Positions 24,991 through 34,370 of a stretch of DNA of 64,000 nt are shown here, in pieces (the first letter of the stretch is position 1; each line of letters begins with the position of its first letter). A program made the position numbers and the translations under genes. The notes under the pieces are model-generated. The model ran no database searches. It was not told the origin of the DNA and saw only the letters and a list, made by a program, of their open reading frames with translations. Location: assembly GCA_043228905.1 (NCBI GenBank), contig JBHGNT010000011.1, positions 12,028,001 through 12,092,000 of the forward strand, written 5' to 3'. This DNA comes from Azolla caroliniana (Eukaryota > Polypodiophyta).

Positions 24991-25290
24991 AAAATAAAAG
25001 ATGGAGATCGTTTTCCTATTTTTGAGATATTAGTGATTGTACCATAATCTGATATGCACAAAGCTTTTGTATTTGATGGTAGACATGGAATCAAAGCATA
25101 TCAATGAAAGTTGAAGGGCGTACTAATATGATAATTTTCTTTATTGGAGAAAGTAGAAATTCTTTACTCGATGGTCTGTTTGTCTTGCTTATTCCAATTC
25201 AACATGTTCCACTACTCATTGTAGTGGTCACCATACTCCATTGTGATACCCATTGTAAGTAGTGTTTTTCAAGCACGATGTGTTTTCACC
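24174..25290. other. Thioredoxin 3' flank and intergenic DNA with AT/AG microsatellite
   Basis: No gene is seen. A compound microsatellite, AT (24916-24952) followed by AG (24953-24988), is the only distinct structure. Confidence 0.6.
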
Positions 25291-26610
25291 AAGAGAGAGA
25301 GAGAGAAGAAGAAAGATATATTAACGTCTTCTAAGACCAAAATTGGCCTATGAGACAAATGATACAATAACAGGATGAGTACCCAATCATTGAAAAATAA
25401 TATAAAAATAGCATAAACGCCCAATAATGGGATTTAAAGGGGAAAAGGGAACATAAATAAAAGAGTTAAATTATGGTACAAAAGTGTGATGGGGTGTAGT
25501 GTGTTCTATAAATCAATGGTTATGTATTGAGACTAGTTCCATTTCCATCCAAGTTTCTTGAAAGGAGAAGGGGGTTAAAGGGTTTTGATGTGGGTTTGGT
25601 CTGTGGTCTCAATTTAAATGGTATCCTAACCATAGCTCTTAGGCGGGGTAACTCATGTTCCCATATCTTCTTAATTATGTCTATTGCACAACAATGAGTG
25701 ACTTTGAAGCTTAATATCTGAGGGCTTTTGATTGCTCTCTAATCTTTTGCTTTAGAGAGGGAGAGGCCGAGTGGCAAAAGTTGGTGAATATTAGAATGAT
25801 AATGGTTCATATCTTGTACCTTACCCTCTCTCTATGCTATTTTAGTTTTAAGATACACCTACCAAGTGTCTTTATATGAGAGGTATCTAATAAGTGGGAG
25901 AGTGTCAGTATGTCTTGATATTTTTCTCTCATGTCGATGTAAGCTGGACATTTCCATGTACAATGGTACTCATATTCTGTCTCTATGTGACACAATCTAC
26001 ATATCCCTTTCTCCATTAGCATGACCATTTTTAATGTCAAGTTGGTGGGATAATGTGATTTAAATTGTCCAATAGAAACCTTTAGTGCATGTGCTAAGAA
26101 AATATCTAGATATTTGGGTCAGATAATGAAACCCAACTCAGAGAAATGTTTAAAATGTTCCTTATAGTAAAACATTTTAGATGGGAGTGGCTTTAATACG
26201 TTTATCCATCTATGTCAAGTATAAATTTGCCATGTGTCTTGGCATATCAATTGATTACAGTTCCCATGAGAGATTAAAGTTTTATGTGTATCTTGTCGTG
26301 CCTAAGAGGAGGTGGGGTATTAATGTCTAGGTCACTTTCTAAAAGCCAATTTACCATAATACTTTACTTAGAGCTAGTATCCTCAAACTCAGAGAGCGGT
26401 CAAGATGCCTGGAAAGCTTACCAAGTTAACCTATTTTGTGATTGGCCATGTAGTTGAAAAAGTGTTTTTAATAGTGTAGGGGGTAAAACGAACTCTACTC
26501 TAATGATTGCATATTGGTTTGCTTTGGGTTTCTCATGGTAGCATCGTGACCGATGGTCTCTCTAATTGCAACCACATGAAAGGTGGTATTCCCCAAGCCC
26601 AAACTACCGC
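25291..26610 (-). mobile_element. LINE copy A, 5'-truncated and diverged
   Basis: This is the same family as the full LINE at 26.7-32 kb but older. The 3' terminus on the - strand is 'cgttaatatat' followed by a pyrimidine tail (25291-25315 on the + strand reads as AG/AAG). The coding remnant 25837-26040 contains ICRLCHIETEYEYH and CPAY, the C-terminal zinc-binding region of ORF2. Homology runs to about 26610, equivalent to the region encoding RQLRSKSTVPHD in the intact copy, and stops there. This is a typical 5' truncation. Confidence 0.85.
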
Positions 26611-26616
26611 TACATA

Positions 26617-26619
26617 CGT

Positions 26620-26657
<38 letters not shown>

Positions 26658-26678
26658 AAGAAGAAAGAAGAAAGAAAG
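26617..26678. repeat. TG/AG microsatellite and LINE 3' tail
   Basis: A TG run (26617-26643) continues into AG and AAAG/AAG units (26644-26678). The purine part is the 3' tail of LINE copy B read on the opposite strand. Matching tails exist at 25291-25315 and 51925-51942. Confidence 0.75.
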
Positions 26679-26864
26679 GTGTATTAACGTCTTCTAAGGC
26701 CAAATTTGGCCCATGAGACAATTGGTTTACAACAATAGAGTATTTATCCAGTCATCATAACTAAAAATAAAATTAAGTAAAAAAAAATAGAACTTAAACT
26801 AAAAGAGTTCTAGTAGTGTACAATATGTAGTATACTCGAAAGTGATTATACACTAAGCCTAATT

Positions 26865-29800
26865 TTATTTCCACCCAAGCCTCTCGAAAAGAAGTGGGGG
26901 GTCAAAGGGTCTTGATGTGGGTTCCAATGTAGAGAGTGCCCTAGCCATGGCTTCTAGGCGGTGTAGCTCACGTTCCCTTATTTTCAATATTGCGTCCACA
27001 TCACGTTGAGTTGTTTTGAAACCCGGCACCCGAGGACGTCTGGTTCTTCTCTGGTTTTCTGCCTCATCAATGGAAAGGCCGAGTGGTGCAAGTGTGTCGG
27101 CATTCGTTGTCTCCTCAGGTTCCTGAAAAACTGCATTTGTTACATGTTCGTGATCATTAGCAGCATTATTGTCAACATTTTGTAATTTATTCTCTCTGTG
27201 TTGTTTTAGCGCTAGAATGTATTTGCCTAATTTCTTTATATCTAGAGTATCTAATAGTTTGGGGAGGGTGGGAGACGGACCAAGTATGTCTTGGTATTGT
27301 GCCCTTATCTCGGCATAGGTTGGACACTTGCAAGTAAAGTGGTACTCATCCTCTATCTCTATGTGACATAACCTACATATCCTTTCCTCCCTAGGGACTC
27401 CACTAGTACGGCCATTTTCAATCTCAAGTTGGTGAGATGATATTCTAAGTTGTCCTATGGCAACCCTTAGTGCATGTGGTAAGAATACATCTAGATATTT
27501 TGGCCGTGTGATAAAACCTAACTCAGAGAAGTGCATGAAGTGTTTCTTATAGTACGACATTTTAGATGGGAGTGGCTCTAGTGGGGTGATCCATTTACAC
27601 CGAGTGTAAATTTGCCATATTTCTTGGCGTATTACTTTATTGCGGTTCTCATGAGAGATTAAGGTGTTATCACTCGTGTGGTTGTACCTAAGGGGAGGTA
27701 GGTTATTAATGTCTAGACCATTCGCAAGAAGCCAAGTCACCATCATGCCATACCATGAGCTAGTATAGCCGGACTCATACAATGATCGAGAGGCCTTAAA
27801 GGCTTGATGAGATATTCTATCATGTGGTTGGCTATGTATCCTATCAATAAAGACTACAAGTTGAAAAAGTGCCTCTACTAGCATTGGGGGTAACGTGAAC
27901 TCGGCCCTAATAATGTCATGTGGTACAGTCGATTTGCTTCGAAGTTGGCGTGATAGCATCATCACCAATGGTCTCTCTAATTGCGTCCACATGAAGGATG
28001 GTAATCCTGGAGCCCAAACCGCAGATGCATACATGAGGGAGGGGGTCACTAATGAGTCAAAGAGCCACCCTTTAGTCCGTGGCTCTTGAAAGTGTGCTTG
28101 GTGGCATTGTCTCTCTAGGAGTGAGAGGGATGCATGTCCTCTCGTGAGTCTATCCTTCGCTGCCTGTGTCATCGAAAATTTACCTGAGCGGGCACTAAAA
28201 GTGACTCCGAGATATACGTACGATCCAACCACCTCGACTGGGCTATGGGAGATAGTTAGGTGACACTTAGCTCTAACTTGGGCCGATGTGTGGAAGATAA
28301 GGACTTTCGTTTTCCCTAGATTCACTACCAATCCTCGTTGTACACAAAAGTCATCTAAGGCATTGAGGTGCCTCTGTAGGTCGTGTTCGGATTCAGAGAG
28401 CAAAACTATGTCATCCGCATAGAGCAAGATACGAACCTGCGTATCCCCAAGGACCACTCCGGTGCCTCCCTCACGAGCAATAAAATCTGTGATCTCATCA
28501 ATGTAAATCCCAAAAAGCGTCGGTGATAGGGGGCAACCTTGTTTTACACCAATAGTGCTAGTGAAACGATTGGATAGGCCACCTGGGCATCGGACACACC
28601 CGGACACTTGTTCATATAGTGCGTAGATGGCCCATACCATATCATCTGGTATCCTCAAGCTTTTAAGTCTATCAGACAACCGATCTCTAGGGACTGTGTC
28701 AAAGGCTTTGCGGAAGTCCACAAAACAACAATATAATCTCTTCTTGCGAGCCCTAGTTTGGTCAATTAGGCATCTAAGTGTGAAGATGTGATCAATAGTG
28801 GAGAAGGCTCGTCTAAAGCCAGCTTGTTCAGGTGCACGAAGGTTTAGGGTCTCCATGTAGTCGCTAAGCTCTGCTTCCATTACTGCACCATATAACTTAG
28901 CAAAGGTATGGCCTATCATAATGGTCCTATATGTATTTGGGTCCATGGGGTCCCCCCCTTTATGTATGGGGGTCACTGTATTCATAGTCCATTGTGGTGG
29001 AAAACCCTCCGCAAGGGCACGATTGAAGATTAGAGTTAGCAGGGGAGCTAGGCACTCTCTCGCATATATAATGTGTTCTGCTCGCAATCCTGTGTGGTCC
29101 ATGGACTTCCTATGTTGTAATTTCTTTATGACCTTCATGACCCTAGAGGTCGTGAAAAGTGTCCCCGTGGTAGGCCGGGGTGTGGAAGGCATTGGAAAAG
29201 GTGGTTGGTTTGGGATTTGGTAAAGTCTCTCTGTATATGTGTGCCAAGTTTCGGGATCTTCGATGGGTGTTTGTGGTCTTGGCTCCCGTAGTCTCTTCCA
29301 TGCCGTGGCGCAATCGCTACTCATGAGCATATGGTAGAGTTCCCAGTATTGGGATGCCTCCCACGCTCGTCTCTTACGACGTGTCATCTTACGCATTTCT
29401 TTGCGAGCTTGTGTGGAGGTAATACTACCCTTGAGTTGCGATACTGTAAGTTGTCTATGTAGGTCCCTACAATCCTCGTCATACCATTTATTTTGTGGCA
29501 TTGATCCTGATCTACCTTGATTTGAGTGTTTTGTATATGGGAAACTGCTAGCTGCTGCGGAGTGAAGGATGTGTGTGAGTTTCGTACTAAGGCTTTCTAA
29601 CGGTAGAGAGGGATCAATGGAGGGGAGATGGGCCTGAACATGTTGAGAGTATATGTCAGAGAGCTCATGTGTGAAATGTATTGTGGTGTGATGGCATGGT
29701 TGACTAGACTTGGTGACCTTAGAGATATCACATTTTAGCTCGAAGTATAAGAAGCTATGGTCTGCGCCAATAGGGCATGGGGCCACTCGGAAGGAGTTAA

Positions 29801-30566
29801 TCAAGTCGGTAGCTGTCGGGCGCCCTATTAGATAGTCAACTGTGCTTTCCCCTCCTCCATGTGGGAAACATGTGAGCTCTTCCGAGCCCGGCCACTTAGC
29901 TAAACCATTATATATGACCATCTGGTGCCGACTGCCAAGTTCGAGCAGGTGATGGCCAAAGCTCGTGGCGTCCGCACCTTGATCCTTTGATCTACGTGTG
30001 GTGCCTATGTCTAAAGGATCAACATTTACCATTTCTAGGTTTCTATTCATCTGAAATACTGTGCATTGTCGGGATTGGGTTCTCGCATTGAAGTCTCCTA
30101 CAAGAAATACTTCTCCTTGGGAAGAATATCGGATTATGTCATCCGATAGGGGTTCGTATGGAGAAGGCCCATGTGTCATTCCTTCATCGACTAATCTCGT
30201 CAAGCCACTAATATTATAACGGGATCCTTTTGGGGGAAAGTAACAAATGGCGAAAAATACTGCATGGTCTTTGCTTGTGGAGACTTTCACCCACATAAAA
30301 CGAGCTTCTGGGTCTATCTTCATTATTTCTATCCTATTATGTAGCTCTCTACGAAATAGTATCGCGACACCTCCAGATCCCCTAGTAGTGTGTCGACGTG
30401 AGGTTTGTCTAAAAGCGGACTCCCAACGGAATCCTTCGACCCGTGGGAGTCCTCTATTTGGGCTCTGATGTGTTTCTACCAAGAAGAGTATATCAGATAC
30501 CTTTAGTATCTCCTCTAGGCGGCCGGGGTGTGCCCAAAGTGCGCCATTACAATTCCATAGGGTCAT
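26865..30566 (-). CDS. LINE ORF2: endonuclease-reverse transcriptase
   Basis: The first ATG in frame is at 30566 (MTLWNCNGALW), giving about 1233 aa. The frame is open further upstream to the ORF1 stop. Domain order: an apurinic-type endonuclease with LFLVETH, VGDFNAR and ADHSFLYF; the RT core with PEQAGFRRAFSTIDHIF, FVDFRKAFDTVPRDRL, VKQGCPLSP and LLYADDIVLL (catalytic Asp pair near 28410-28421); a thumb region; and near 27370 a zinc-binding motif (CRLCHIEIEDEYH...CKCP). It ends LLFERLGWK. Such proteins nick target DNA and reverse-transcribe their own RNA in place. All catalytic motifs I can check are intact, so the copy may be active. ORF2 lies in the same frame as ORF1, separated by a single TGA, so its N-terminus may not be the ATG at all. 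Confidence 0.93.
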   Translation of the reverse strand: MTLWNCNGALWAHPGRLEEILKVSDILFLVETHQSPNRGLPRVEGFRWESAFRQTSRRHTTRGSGGVAILFRRELHNRIEIMKIDPEARFMWVKVSTSKDHAVFFAICYFPPKGSRYNISGLTRLVDEGMTHGPSPYEPLSDDIIRYSSQGEVFLVGDFNARTQSRQCTVFQMNRNLEMVNVDPLDIGTTRRSKDQGADATSFGHHLLELGSRHQMVIYNGLAKWPGSEELTCFPHGGGESTVDYLIGRPTATDLINSFRVAPCPIGADHSFLYFELKCDISKVTKSSQPCHHTTIHFTHELSDIYSQHVQAHLPSIDPSLPLESLSTKLTHILHSAAASSFPYTKHSNQGRSGSMPQNKWYDEDCRDLHRQLTVSQLKGSITSTQARKEMRKMTRRKRRAWEASQYWELYHMLMSSDCATAWKRLREPRPQTPIEDPETWHTYTERLYQIPNQPPFPMPSTPRPTTGTLFTTSRVMKVIKKLQHRKSMDHTGLRAEHIIYARECLAPLLTLIFNRALAEGFPPQWTMNTVTPIHKGGDPMDPNTYRTIMIGHTFAKLYGAVMEAELSDYMETLNLRAPEQAGFRRAFSTIDHIFTLRCLIDQTRARKKRLYCCFVDFRKAFDTVPRDRLSDRLKSLRIPDDMVWAIYALYEQVSGCVRCPGGLSNRFTSTIGVKQGCPLSPTLFGIYIDEITDFIAREGGTGVVLGDTQVRILLYADDIVLLSESEHDLQRHLNALDDFCVQRGLVVNLGKTKVLIFHTSAQVRAKCHLTISHSPVEVVGSYVYLGVTFSARSGKFSMTQAAKDRLTRGHASLSLLERQCHQAHFQEPRTKGWLFDSLVTPSLMYASAVWAPGLPSFMWTQLERPLVMMLSRQLRSKSTVPHDIIRAEFTLPPMLVEALFQLVVFIDRIHSQPHDRISHQAFKASRSLYESGYTSSWYGMMVTWLLANGLDINNLPPLRYNHTSDNTLISHENRNKVIRQEIWQIYTRCKWITPLEPLPSKMSYYKKHFMHFSELGFITRPKYLDVFLPHALRVAIGQLRISSHQLEIENGRTSGVPREERICRLCHIEIEDEYHFTCKCPTYAEIRAQYQDILGPSPTLPKLLDTLDIKKLGKYILALKQHRENKLQNVDNNAANDHEHVTNAVFQEPEETTNADTLAPLGLSIDEAENQRRTRRPRVPGFKTTQRDVDAILKIRERELHRLEAMARALSTLEPTSRPFDPPLLFERLGWK

Positions 30567-30602
30567 CCTAAGTGCATTTTCTGTCACATGGGCCACACGC
30601 CG

Positions 30603-31415
30603 TCAGTTAGTAGTGCGATCATTTATGATCACTCGCCCGTCTCGGTAAAAGGCGCGATGGCCTTCTTTACGAGCTTGCATAACTCGTGGCATACAACTCT
30701 TGCGATGCTCAATTTGCATCTTAGTGAGGTCTTCATCGAGATAGATGGGGTCCCCATCCATTCCTCGAAGGATTGGTCTCTTCTTAAAGAAAGTGATTCT
30801 AGAGTCTAAGTCTTTAAATTGAAGGACTAAGGCTCTCTTCCTAGTTGTGTCACGCCCGACCCTCCATGCTTTGGTGATAGGTAGGGCCTCTGTGTACCCT
30901 AACATTTTCCCAAGTGTTTGTGCGTCCTCATTTGGGGATGCACCTTCCTTGAGCCCAGTGACACGTACATTTAAGCGTCGGGCCTGACGCATTTTCTCTT
31001 CTTCAAGGGTGGTGTTAACAATATTTTCATCTTTTATTTCTTTTTTAATGTTTCTCTTAACCACATCTACCCAACCCGTTTTAGCTAACTCTATGTTATT
31101 ATTAACTTCCTCTTTAACTTTTTTAATTTCGTCCTTTATATCCTCTATAGAGGATATTTCACCGTCTTCTCGAGATACCTCGATGTCCTTAAGTTGTTTT
31201 TTAAGGTCGATGTTTTCTATTTTAAGTTGTTCGATTTCGGCCTTGAGGGCGTCTTTTTCCTCTCTATCTTTTTTCTTGTAGGTTTCGGTGTCTTTCGCCC
31301 ATTTTTTCATATCCATCTCTATTTTTGTTAAACGATTAAACATATCTAAAAAGTCCTCCTTACTTATAGCCTCGTCTTGTATATCCTTAAGTTCCTTAGT
31401 CCGTCTAGACGTCAT
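30603..31415 (-). CDS. LINE ORF1: coiled-coil RNA-binding protein
   Basis: The likely start is the ATG at 31413-31415 (MTSRRTKELKDIQDEA), because the longer open frame upstream runs into repetitive leader. The product is about 270 aa. The N-terminal half is a Lys/Glu-rich heptad-like coiled coil (KKDREEKDALKAEIEQL, IENIDLKKQLKDIE). The C-terminal half resembles the RRM and C-terminal domain of L1 ORF1p: RRLNVRVTGLKEG, AWRVGRDTTRKRALVLQF, IYLDEDLTKMQIEHRKS and FYRDGRVIINDR. These proteins coat the element RNA and act as chaperones. The ORF ends TGA at 30603-30605, immediately followed in frame by CGG and the open frame of ORF2. Confidence 0.88.
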   Translation of the reverse strand: MTSRRTKELKDIQDEAISKEDFLDMFNRLTKIEMDMKKWAKDTETYKKKDREEKDALKAEIEQLKIENIDLKKQLKDIEVSREDGEISSIEDIKDEIKKVKEEVNNNIELAKTGWVDVVKRNIKKEIKDENIVNTTLEEEKMRQARRLNVRVTGLKEGASPNEDAQTLGKMLGYTEALPITKAWRVGRDTTRKRALVLQFKDLDSRITFFKKRPILRGMDGDPIYLDEDLTKMQIEHRKSCMPRVMQARKEGHRAFYRDGRVIINDRTTN

Positions 31416-31988
31416 TGTGGTGTCAATAAGAAAAAAAGAAGGTAAAATAAATAAATGGGTTCGAGACTTAGCCGAGTTTTTGTGTGTGTCGCAATCACAT
31501 CGGCATTTTGTAGCACGGGACGAGCACACCAAAAGAACCCACCCACGAAACTCGTCGAGGAAAAGGTACTTCACCACATCAAGAACGGAGAAAAAAACAC
31601 CCCGTGACGGTGGCAGTCGTCAAAACGACGGTAGACGACGGCAGCCGACGGCAGACGGCGGCAGCAGACGGCAGACGGCAGCAGCAGACGGCAGACGGCA
31701 GCAGCAGACGACAGACGGCGGCAGCAGACGACAGCCGGCGGTAGCAGACGGTGGACGACTGCACGGTGGCAGACGGCGACGGCCGCAGATAACGGCAGCG
31801 ACGGCGACGGCGACGGCGACGACACTAGAGAGAGCAGGCGACAGAGAGAGACGAGGAAGCGAGCGATAGAGAGAGAGAGCAGACGGTGACGGTTGCTGCG
31901 GCTGCAGACGACGGCTGCAGACGACGGCGACGGTGACGGCGACGGCGACGACAGCGACAGAGAGCCGTTAGCGACAGGGAGAGCCGTT

Positions 31989-32072
<84 letters not shown>
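31416..32072 (-). repeat. GC-rich repetitive leader of LINE B with AG tract
   Basis: Between about 31600 and 31980 the + strand is built of irregular repeats of GACGGC, GGCAGCAGAC and GACGGTGAC. It is followed by an AG run of nearly 90 bp (about 31997-32072). It precedes ORF1 on the - strand, the position of a LINE 5' UTR. Long apparent ORFs here on both strands are low-complexity artefacts. Confidence 0.75.
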
Positions 32073-32077
<5 letters not shown>

Positions 32078-33054
32078 TGAGTTGGCCACATGTGGGGAAC
32101 TAGTTAGATTAGCTCTACCATCAGGGAAAAAATTGATAGCTCAAGCATTGACTGATGATTCGTTCTTATTTCTCAAAGCGGTACCTAATAATATAGCAAA
32201 AACCATGGAGGTATGGAATGTGTTTGCATTGGTGTCAGGATTACATATAAATATACGAATGTTGATTCTCGTTAGATGCATTGAGAGTGATTTGGTTGAT
32301 CTTGGATGGTGTGGCTAAATATTGGATCAAGGCAATGTGTGTTGGCACTTAGGTTACCCTATTGGTGTTGATATCTCAACGTCTCAAAGTTTGAATTGGA
32401 TATCAGGGTCAATTTTTCACAAATTTATGTATTGGAGGTCTCAAGCATGGCCATTTAGTACTCGTCTCAAAGTGGTACAAGCTATAATGATTCCAATGAT
32501 TTTGTATTTTTTGCCATTATTACCTTGGAAAAATGAATCACTTGATCAATTAGCTCGTTCACTTGAATATACATTTGGAAGAAAGGGCCAAAACTAGGTA
32601 TGAGTTGGGTATCATGGAACAATATCTGTACTCCAAAACGGTTAGGGGGAGTTACATTACTAAATTTGGAGGATCATATGGTGGCTTGAAGATTCAATCT
32701 GTTGAAAGGTATGTGCATAGGTACCCAACCTTGGGCAGAAATAATTAGTTATTTTTTGGAAAAGGTTGGTATATACCATGGGAAAACCAGAATTACAGCA
32801 TCGTGGTGGCATGTTGTTAATAGTACCCGGGAATTTAAATGTTCATAATCTATTATGTTCCAACAATTAGTGCTTTCTTGGCAACGATGCTTGAAATTAT
32901 TTAATTGGAGCCCCCCTGAGTGTAGAAAAGATACTAATTCCTTGGCAACAGAGGTGTTGGCATCTTCAAGGATAATACATTGGGATAGAAAAGAATGCCT
33001 AAATACAGAGTTTAATCGAATGGCAAGGCTGGGCTTGGTAACGGTGGAAGATGG
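32073..33054 (+). pseudogene. Plant L1-type LINE, RT C-terminal part (decayed)
   Basis: Broken + strand frames contain LPSGKKLIAQALTDDSFLFL (the 'FADDT' region, here TDDS), AVPNNIAKTMEVWNVFALVSGLHIN and YLGYPIGVDIS, then FHKFMYWRSQAWPFSTRLKVVQ in two parts (FHKFMYWRSQ, RLKVVQA). These blocks are typical of plant L1 reverse transcriptases downstream of the catalytic site. The N-terminal part is missing; the piece starts where LINE B ends. It is interrupted at 33055 by LTR sequence and resumes near 34371. Confidence 0.75.
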
Positions 33055-33480
33055 TGTTGAGTGAGCAAGCTCAACTTGGGCCAATTGACTGAAGAAGGCG
33101 AGAACCGGATTGGATGGAAACTGATCGGTTAGCAGATCGGTTAGGACCTATATTCCTCGTAAGAATATTTTTGGTGTCAGCATCAGTAGCTCATTTATGA
33201 GCATTGAAGTACTTGTCAGTACTTCAATCAGTCCTTTTGAGGACTTGTATAAATAGTGCTCACTGACCACATTGCATGTACAAAGTGTTTTTCTTTGAAT
33301 CAAAGTTTTGTTTTCTGCTCTCTCTCTCTCGCTCTCTCTCATACTGTGTATCTCCATTCTATGTGTTAACCTAATAACTGTCATACTTCTTGTTAACTAA
33401 CTGTGTACTTTGTGTCTTCCGTATACGCTGTCTTGGAGGATTCCGGCCACTAGGAGAAAGGAGGTAGGATGCGAGTGAAC
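33055..33480 (+). mobile_element. Copia LTR, + strand, related to the 59.5-kb copia LTR
   Basis: It starts TGTTGAGTGAGCAAGCTCAA. It shares with the LTR of the copia at 53.9-64 kb the start TGTTGAG, the segment gagcattgaagtac, the segment gacttgtataaatag (TATA box near 33250) and a CT-rich leader. The two LTRs are diverged members of one family. The end is uncertain. Confidence 0.6.
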
Positions 33481-33579
33481 AAGGTGTGCACATATGCACA
33501 TGAATTGCTTCTTATGTGAAAACAATTGTAAATAACGTAGTATTAATAAACTTACAAGAAAGGAGGGGAATAATAATAA

Positions 33580-34370
33580 TAGGATGTGGAGGAGAGAATC
33601 ATGGGGGGGAATCTTTGGTGGAAATGGCTGTCATAACTACTGATGTAACCGATCAACCTTGAGCTATAAAAGCAGGAGAGGAAAATTGTTTTAGGGATCA
33701 ATCATTTTGGAGGGGAAAGTGTTGTCAGATAGCACCGTGGAGCGTTGTCACAGGCTATAGGTTTTCTATTCTACACAAGAGAATCGGTGGTGTGAGGCCT
33801 CTGCTCATGTAGGAAGCCCGTGTGCTCCCGACTAGAGGCTCACTAGTTTGTGTGTTTGTCGAGCTCAAAGCTCTGCTAGCCAGACTAAGGCCATCTCTTT
33901 GTATTCTCTCTCTATTATTAATCTATTCATTGTTTTCGGTATCTTGGTGTGAGTCGTGTATTGTGTGCTCCTCCTTGATCGTTTCCTTCTTCCTTTCATC
34001 TTGTGTTGCCCGACGTATGTCTACGAGTCTGTGTGCTCATTGCCCGGAAGCCGGATACGGGAGGGGTTAGGTAGCACTGAACTCTTAAGTGACTCATATC
34101 GCTAAGCTCCCTGGTTCGAGACCCCGGTGGTCCCGCCCGAGCCAACCTACAAGCCGCGGATTTCCACGACAATGCTTCCACACGTAATCTTTTACATGGT
34201 ATTAGACCGCGATGGTTGAGAATCTTATGCTGCCGACAAAGCGATCAACACAGAGACAAGTTTTTCGTCTTCCGGAAAAGAAAAGACAAGAATATGATAG
34301 AGGCATGGGCAACTCACTTCCTACGGAGAAGCTCGATCGGAGCAACTATGCATCCTGGTATATTAGAGTC
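33580..34370 (+). mobile_element. Second LTR-like block, primer site and gag start of a copia element
   Basis: It has a TATA-like box (gagctataaaagcagg, near 33665), a leader, and then tggtattagacc (34197-34208), resembling the initiator-tRNA primer site TGGTATCAGAGC. It is followed by a gag start with LPTEKLDRSNYASW (ATG at 34305), typical of copia gag. The coding part stops near 34370 where L1 sequence resumes, so only the 5' end of the element is left. A perfect Pol III B-box-like string (ggttcgagacc) lies near 34113-34123. Confidence 0.55.

Larger units (their letters stand above)
26679..32072 (-). mobile_element. Nearly intact LINE, copy B (two ORFs)
   Basis: This non-LTR retrotransposon of about 5.4 kb lies on the - strand. 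It has a GC-rich repetitive 5' leader (about 31416-31985) preceded by an AG run, then ORF1, ORF2, a 3' UTR of about 190 bp and a pyrimidine simple-repeat tail in place of poly(A). Both ORFs are uninterrupted. Three other copies lie in the window (6551-9017, 25291-26610, 51925-53936), all on the same strand. The domain set is endonuclease, RT and a C-terminal CX2C zinc finger, with an L1-like ORF1. I do not assign a named clade; it differs clearly from the ordinary plant L1 at 32.1-35.3 kb. Confidence 0.9.

Noticed and set aside
31571-32089. Long open frames over the AG/GACGGC repeats on both strands (for example 172 and 193 codons).
   Set aside because: They consist of Ser-Leu or Arg-Glu dipeptides from microsatellites and shift freely between frames; no domain is present.
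34080-34145. A tRNA-like block with a perfect B box (ggttcgagacc).
   Set aside because: No matching A box, acceptor stem or anticodon arm could be drawn. It lies in a copia leader, so it is not called a tRNA gene or SINE.
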